Below, piece after piece: positions 60,492 through 64,000 of a stretch of 64,000 bases of DNA. The stretch lies in NCBI GenBank assembly GCA_003224085.1, contig QHYK01000074.1, forward strand, positions 18,765-82,764. The letters run 5' to 3'. The notes beneath the pieces were generated by a model. It saw only the letters and a list, made by a program, of their open reading frames with translations. It did no database searches and was not told the DNA's origin. The position numbers and the translations under genes are program-made. This DNA comes from Acidobacteriota bacterium. Lineage in GTDB: Bacteria > Acidobacteriota > Terriglobia > Acidiferrales > UBA7541. Within the stretch, counting starts at the first letter, position 1. Every line of letters begins with the position of its first letter.

Positions 60492-61676
60492 TCATTTGCG
60501 TGAGCTCCCCGGCTGGCGCCATTCTTTCATCATGTCCGTGAACTGCGTGAACAAATAATGCGAATCGTGCGGTCCCGGCGAAGCTTCCGGATGATACTGC
60601 ACGCTGAAGAGCGGCGCGTTTTTGTGACGCATGCCTTCGTTGGTGTAATCGTTCAGGTTAACGTGCGTGATCTCCACGTCACGCGAGGGAAGCGAATCGG
60701 GGTCCACGGCGAAACCGTGATTCTGCGCGGTGATTTCCACCTTCTCGGTGAGGAGATTCTTCACCGGATGATTCGAGCCATGATGACCAAACTTTAGTTT
60801 GAACGTTTTGCCGCCCAGCGCGAGCCCGCAAAGCTGATGTCCGAGGCAAATCCCGAAAATCGGCATCTGGCCAATGAGCCTGCGAATCGTTTCGATGGCG
60901 TAGCCGATGGGCTCGGGATCGCCCGGGCCATTCGAGAGAAAAACGCCGTCGGGTTTCACGTCGAGGACATCTGCCGCGGAGGTTTGCGCGGGTACGACCC
61001 ACACGTCGCAGTTGTGGTCGACGAGCAGGCGCAAGATGTTCTGCTTAATACCGTAGTCAAATGCCAAGACCCGATGCCGGTAACTCTCGCCCTGGGCATC
61101 AGACTCGCCCATCGGTTCGGACCAAGGCGAAATCGCCACTTCGACCGAGCCTTTGTCCCAGCCATACGGTTTCGCACAGGTCATTCGGCTGGCCAGCTCC
61201 AGGCCGGCCATTTTCGGCAACTGCTTGGCTTCGAAGACCAATTGGTCGGCGGGAGTGCCGTCGGTCGAAACGATGCCGCGCAGCGCGCCGACATTGCGAA
61301 TGTGGCGCACCAGCGCGCGCGTATCAATGTCCCAGATGACGGGAATCTTGTGGCGGTTCAGGTAAAGCTGGGCGCTCTCCGTGGAGCGCCAGTTCGAGGA
61401 AATTTGCGAGAATTCACGGACGATGAGCGACTCGATGTATGGGTGGGAGGACTCTTCATCTTCAAGATTCGCGCCGACGTTGCCGATGTGCGGATAAGTA
61501 AGGCAGACAATCTGCCCTGCGTAGCTTGGGTCGGTGAAAACTTCCTGGTAACCGGTGAGGCTGGTATTAAAAACGACTTCGCCGCCGCGGCGCACGATGG
61601 CGCCGGCGGCGCGTCCATTAAAGAGGCGGCCGTCTTCCAGCGCGAGGGTCGCGGGTCGGTGCTGGACTTCTATCAG
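60492..61676 (-). CDS. carA: Carbamoyl-phosphate synthase small chain, apparent CTG start
   Basis: A 394-residue glutaminase subunit. The C-terminal class I amidotransferase domain has the nucleophile in FGICLGHQLCGLALGG and His-Glu in QYHPEASPGPHDSHYLF; the N-terminal domain begins LALEDGRLFNG and continues GEVVFNTSLTGYQEVFTDPSYAGQIV. A GTG at 61595 would delete the conserved LALEDGRLF strand. The in-frame sequence is open upstream to a TAA but contains no ATG, GTG or TTG. The best start is a CTG at 61676, with AGGGAGG (61688-61682) 5 bases ahead. The gene precedes carB and follows lepB. Confidence 0.9.
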   Translation of the reverse strand: MIEVQHRPATLALEDGRLFNGRAAGAIVRRGGEVVFNTSLTGYQEVFTDPSYAGQIVCLTYPHIGNVGANLEDEESSHPYIESLIVREFSQISSNWRSTESAQLYLNRHKIPVIWDIDTRALVRHIRNVGALRGIVSTDGTPADQLVFEAKQLPKMAGLELASRMTCAKPYGWDKGSVEVAISPWSEPMGESDAQGESYRHRVLAFDYGIKQNILRLLVDHNCDVWVVPAQTSAADVLDVKPDGVFLSNGPGDPEPIGYAIETIRRLIGQMPIFGICLGHQLCGLALGGKTFKLKFGHHGSNHPVKNLLTEKVEITAQNHGFAVDPDSLPSRDVEITHVNLNDYTNEGMRHKNAPLFSVQYHPEASPGPHDSHYLFTQFTDMMKEWRQPGSSRK

Positions 61677-61681
61677 GGGAG

Positions 61682-61688
61682 CCTCCCT
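61682..61688 (-). promoter_or_regulatory. Ribosome binding site deciding a CTG start
   Basis: AGGGAGG on the minus strand, five bases ahead of the CTG at 61676. It is the only strong Shine-Dalgarno sequence near the carA 5' end and does not fit the GTG at 61595. Confidence 0.6.
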
Positions 61689-61710
61689 TGATTATCATGC
61701 ACATCGCCAT

Positions 61711-62379
61711 TTATTTGCTGCTCGCTTCGGTGGTTTCGAGCGAGCCGAAATGATCCACGGGCCAGTAGGCAAACACCGCGCGGCCGTAAATGTACTCGCT
61801 CGCCACCATCCCAAAGACGCGTGAATCGTTGGAACTGATGCGATGATCCCCCAGCACGAAGAAATGGTCCGGGGGCACCACCTTTGGCGCATAGTCGCTG
61901 TTGTCCTCATATTGCGGCGGGACGTAAGGTTCCGGAACGACCTTGCCATTGATGTAAAGCGTACCCTGGCGAAGTTCCACCGTTTCCCCGGGCAGACCTA
62001 CGACGCGCTTGATGAATGACTTTGAATGGTCGAGCGGATACCAGAAAACCACCACGTCGCCGCGTTGAATCGGCTCGAAGCGGTAGACAAATTTGTTGAT
62101 GAAGATGCGTTCCTGGTCCGAGAGCAGCGGCGCCATGCTGGTGCCTTCGACTTTTACGGGCTGGTAGAGGAAGACGATGATGACGAGCGCGAGACCGATG
62201 GCGATGAGCAGGTCGCGCGTCCAGATGCGAATCTCTTTGCGGAGGTTGTTTGCGGAAGAAGCTGTAGCTGGAGCGGAAGCCGCAGGCGCGCTCGCGGAAG
62301 CGGGAGCAGAACAAAGAGCAGGTCCCGGATTTTCCGGTGAGGTTGCGGTGCCGCGCTGTCTCTGGTCCGAGCGGTCCAT
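61711..62379 (-). CDS. lepB: Signal peptidase I
   Basis: A 222-residue inner-membrane peptidase removing signal peptides. An Ala/Ser/Pro-rich cytoplasmic leader (about 12-45) is followed by one membrane helix (about 55-72). Catalytic Ser81 lies in VEGTSMAPLL, Lys124 in SKSFIKRVVGLPGE, and box E-like LGDHRISSNDSRVFG near the end. ATG 62379 is preferred; a longer frame runs upstream with no domain content. It lies 34 bases before the carA start, with rsmE upstream, so rsmE-lepB-carA-carB-aldolase may form a loose transcription unit. Confidence 0.93.
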   Translation of the reverse strand: MDRSDQRQRGTATSPENPGPALCSAPASASAPAASAPATASSANNLRKEIRIWTRDLLIAIGLALVIIVFLYQPVKVEGTSMAPLLSDQERIFINKFVYRFEPIQRGDVVVFWYPLDHSKSFIKRVVGLPGETVELRQGTLYINGKVVPEPYVPPQYEDNSDYAPKVVPPDHFFVLGDHRISSNDSRVFGMVASEYIYGRAVFAYWPVDHFGSLETTEASSK

Positions 62380-62536
62380 CTTGGGTACTTGGTTATTTAT
62401 AGCATGGGCGTCGCGGCGCGCGCCAGATGCGATTTTGATTCCGTGTGCAGAAAAGGTCAGGCGCCGCAAAGCCTTACACCCGTTAAGATTCAGGCAAACC
62501 GGTCCGCGTTACATGTTGTATTCCAGCACTTTGTGG

Positions 62537-63298
62537 TTAAACGGCTTGGGCAGAGATGGGAGCGTTGGCGACATTCGGCGCGTGGGCGGGAAACGCGTAA
62601 TTGAGGGAAGCGAGCGCGGCAATGACCGCCGTCTCTGTGCGAAGAATCAGCTGCGCAAGCGAGGCTTCGTGGAAACCACGTTGCCGGGCACACTGGAACT
62701 CACCATCCGTCCAACCGCCCTCCGGGCCGATGGCCAGGCCTACCGTTGTCGCATTTTGCCCTTCGAGGATGCTCCGAAGGGGCGGCGTCTCGAGACGTTC
62801 GGAGAGAATAATCTTCAGGCTTTCGCCATGCGCCGAGAAGGCTGCCTCAGGTTTCGCAACCGCGCTCAGCGTGGGCGGGCGCAGGCGGCGGGACTGCTGG
62901 GATGCTTCGAGGAGAATTTTCTTCCACCGCTCGGCGCGTTTCGGCGCGGCTGCAAGAAGAGCCTTTTCGCTGCGACTCGCTGCGAGCGGCACTATGGCGC
63001 AGACGCCCAGCTCGGTGGCTTTTTCGAGGGCGAACTCGAAGGCGTCGAATCTAACGACCGAAAGAAGCAGCGTCGTTTGCAAAGCCGGCTCGCGGGAAGG
63101 CAACTCCTCAACCAGGGAAAATTCGACGCGATCACGCTTCACGTCTTCAATGCGCGCCAGCCAAACGCGATGGCCGTCGCTCAGTTCGTAAAGTTGGCCG
63201 GCCTCGGCCCGCAGGACGCGTCCCAGATGGTGCGCCGCGTCGCCTCCGAGGACGGCGCGGCCACCCGCAAATTTGTCAATGAAAAACCGCCGCCGCAC
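62537..63298 (-). CDS. rsmE: 16S rRNA m3U1498 methyltransferase
   Basis: A 253-residue SPOUT methyltransferase modifying U1498 of 16S rRNA. An N-terminal PUA-like domain (MRRRFFIDKFAGGRAVLGGDAAHHLGRVLRAEAG) is followed by the knotted catalytic domain, with ALEKATELGVCAIVPL, RAERWKKILLEASQQSRR, LAIGPEGGWTDGEF and LILRTETAVIAALASLNY. The start is GTG 63298 without a clear ribosome site. Standard length apart from a short C-terminal tail. It is cytoplasmic, and the gene neighbours the decayed insertion element, which does not interrupt it. Confidence 0.93.
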   Translation of the reverse strand: MRRRFFIDKFAGGRAVLGGDAAHHLGRVLRAEAGQLYELSDGHRVWLARIEDVKRDRVEFSLVEELPSREPALQTTLLLSVVRFDAFEFALEKATELGVCAIVPLAASRSEKALLAAAPKRAERWKKILLEASQQSRRLRPPTLSAVAKPEAAFSAHGESLKIILSERLETPPLRSILEGQNATTVGLAIGPEGGWTDGEFQCARQRGFHEASLAQLILRTETAVIAALASLNYAFPAHAPNVANAPISAQAV

Positions 63299-63371
63299 GC
63301 ACCAGATTCTATCTCAAAAGAAGGGAACTACAGTCCTTTGTGGCGTCGTATTACCGAGGGGAGCCGTAAAG

Positions 63372-63450
63372 CCCCTTGCCTTCCGGCATGGGGATATAAG
63401 GCTTCTAGAAAACTGTTGACGAAAGAAAAGCGAAGGGCTATAACGCCCTT
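63372..63450 (+). repeat. Two hairpins at the edge of an IS200/IS605-type element
   Basis: Hairpin 1: CCCC (63372-63375) and GCC (63378-63380) pair with GGC (63385-63387) and GGGG (63390-63393) around TTCC. Hairpin 2: AAGGGC (63433-63438) pairs with GCCCTT (63445-63450) around TATAAC. Subterminal hairpins recognised by the transposase are typical of IS200/IS605 ends. The first resembles ends of tnpB-carrying elements, but I cannot say which end it is. Confidence 0.5.
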
Positions 63451-63452
63451 AG

Positions 63453-63629
63453 GTGTACCGTCGTAAAGTGCTTGTGGATAAGGTTGCCGAGCGTCTCTTC
63501 CATTTGATACCTAAGGCGGCTTTGAGATATCGAGCCGAGGTCATGGCTCTGGAAATCAGCCCCGACCACGTAGGTGGTGCACCACTGGAAGTCATCAAGC
63601 AGTACGTGGACAACCAGAAGAATGTCTAA
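63453..63629 (+). pseudogene. tnpA: Remnant of IS200-type transposase tnpA
   Basis: A 58-codon frame reading VYRRKVLVDKVAERLFHLI, then VMALEISPDHVGGAPLEVIK, and ending QYVDNQKNV. It matches three parts of IS200/IS605 Y1 transposases: the YRRKVL segment, the PDHV half of the catalytic HxH motif, and the C-terminal LEVIKQYVDNQ helix. The first 25 or so residues are missing. A second internal deletion joins PDHV to the C-terminus, removing the second His and the catalytic Tyr. It cannot be active. A stop codon lies directly before the frame. It overlaps tnpB by 8 bases. Confidence 0.8.
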
Positions 63630-64000
63630 CTCCACCAAACACGGCGTCAAGGGTCGGGTATATCTCACCCCAGAGCAAGTTCTCCTGGCGGCGCGTCAGT
63701 TTGGTTGCGCCCGAGTTGTGTACAATCATCTTTTGAACTTTTCGCAAACCAGATACTCCCACAACAAAACCAAGACTTCTCCAGCACAACGCAGTCTTGA
63801 ACTAACCAGAATAAAGACCGCGTTGCCTTGCTCCGCGAAGTCAGCGCCCAATCGTTACAGCAGACCGGGCGTGCTTTAGATACCGCGTACAGGAATTGGT
63901 TCGACTCCTTGATGGGTAAGCGTCCGGATAAAGTAAAACCACCGAGGTTTAAGAAGAAATCAAACCGTCAGTCTGCTCGTTTCACCAGAAACTCTTTCCG
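63622..64000 (+). pseudogene. tnpB: TnpB-type gene, frameshifted and cut by the window edge
   Basis: From ATG 63622 the frame reads a TnpB-like N-terminus (LTPEQVLLAARQFGCARVVYNHLL) to about ELTRIKTALP near 63828. Coding then continues one base out of phase with LLREVSAQSLQQTGRALDTAYRNWF, then KPPRFKKKSNRQSARFTRNSF, to the window end. A single-base deletion near 63825-63832 explains it. TnpB proteins are RNA-guided nucleases associated with IS200/IS605 elements. The catalytic RuvC part lies beyond the window. The shifted frame stops at 63879. It could be a sequencing error, but the tnpA beside it is also broken, so decay is more likely. Confidence 0.8.

Overview
The window reads as chromosome of a soil-type Acidobacteriota bacterium (inference). 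The best markers are a lone 824-residue permease of the acidobacterial duplicated orphan permease type (20031-22505), a Gram-negative envelope set (lpxD, mpl, ldcA, plsC, murJ), bacillithiol synthesis (bshC), and many GC-rich minus-strand genes joined by 4-base ATGA overlaps. No rRNA, tRNA, prophage or CRISPR array was seen.

Layout. 1-1350: the edge of a leftward gene, an AT-rich stretch with five TGTACA palindromes, and a GYD-domain gene. 1353-7126: a DsbA-like thiol oxidoreductase, NAD synthetase, a methyltransferase, an A-type Fe-S carrier, an isocitrate dehydrogenase-type enzyme and a PilZ protein. 7294-19128: a heme block, with heme A/O synthesis (ctaA, ctaB, DUF420 protein), ferrochelatase and a cytochrome c maturation operon (ccmE-F-H, a CcmI-like protein, a membrane-anchored regulatory-like protein, ccmA-B-C-D, hemH). 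Its CcmE has Cys where the usual heme-binding His would be. 19239-31744: a hypothetical gene, the orphan permease, a small 2Fe-2S-like protein, accA-dnaE, a CCA-adding-type enzyme with a basic tail, xerD and murJ. 31860-39310: envelope genes, including a coupled peptidoglycan-recycling set (MgtC-like, ldcA, mpl, M61 peptidase). 39354-45893: PfkB kinase and MTA phosphorylase, MeaB GTPase, acyl-CoA dehydrogenase, and a Tat-exported GMC dehydrogenase pair. 46132-53754: M2 dipeptidyl carboxypeptidase, threonine aldolase, hemW with two internal insertions, a gene broken by two frameshifts, and a PQQ dehydrogenase. 54040-63298: YjbQ, bshC, a DapA-family lyase, carB, carA (apparently starting at CTG), lepB and rsmE. 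63372-64000: a decayed IS200/IS605-type element running off the right edge.

How the genes fit together. The heme block supplies protoheme, heme O and heme A and attaches heme to exported cytochromes. Those cytochromes could accept electrons from the periplasmic GMC and PQQ dehydrogenases. Short tandem heptamers and CT-rich islands recur between genes and have also been absorbed into reading frames (hemW and the 5' end of the gene at 14309-15706). No complete, obviously new multi-gene system is visible. The strongest leads are the hybrid Ccm operon, the TGTACA array, the dispersed repeats inside genes, and the CTG start of carA.
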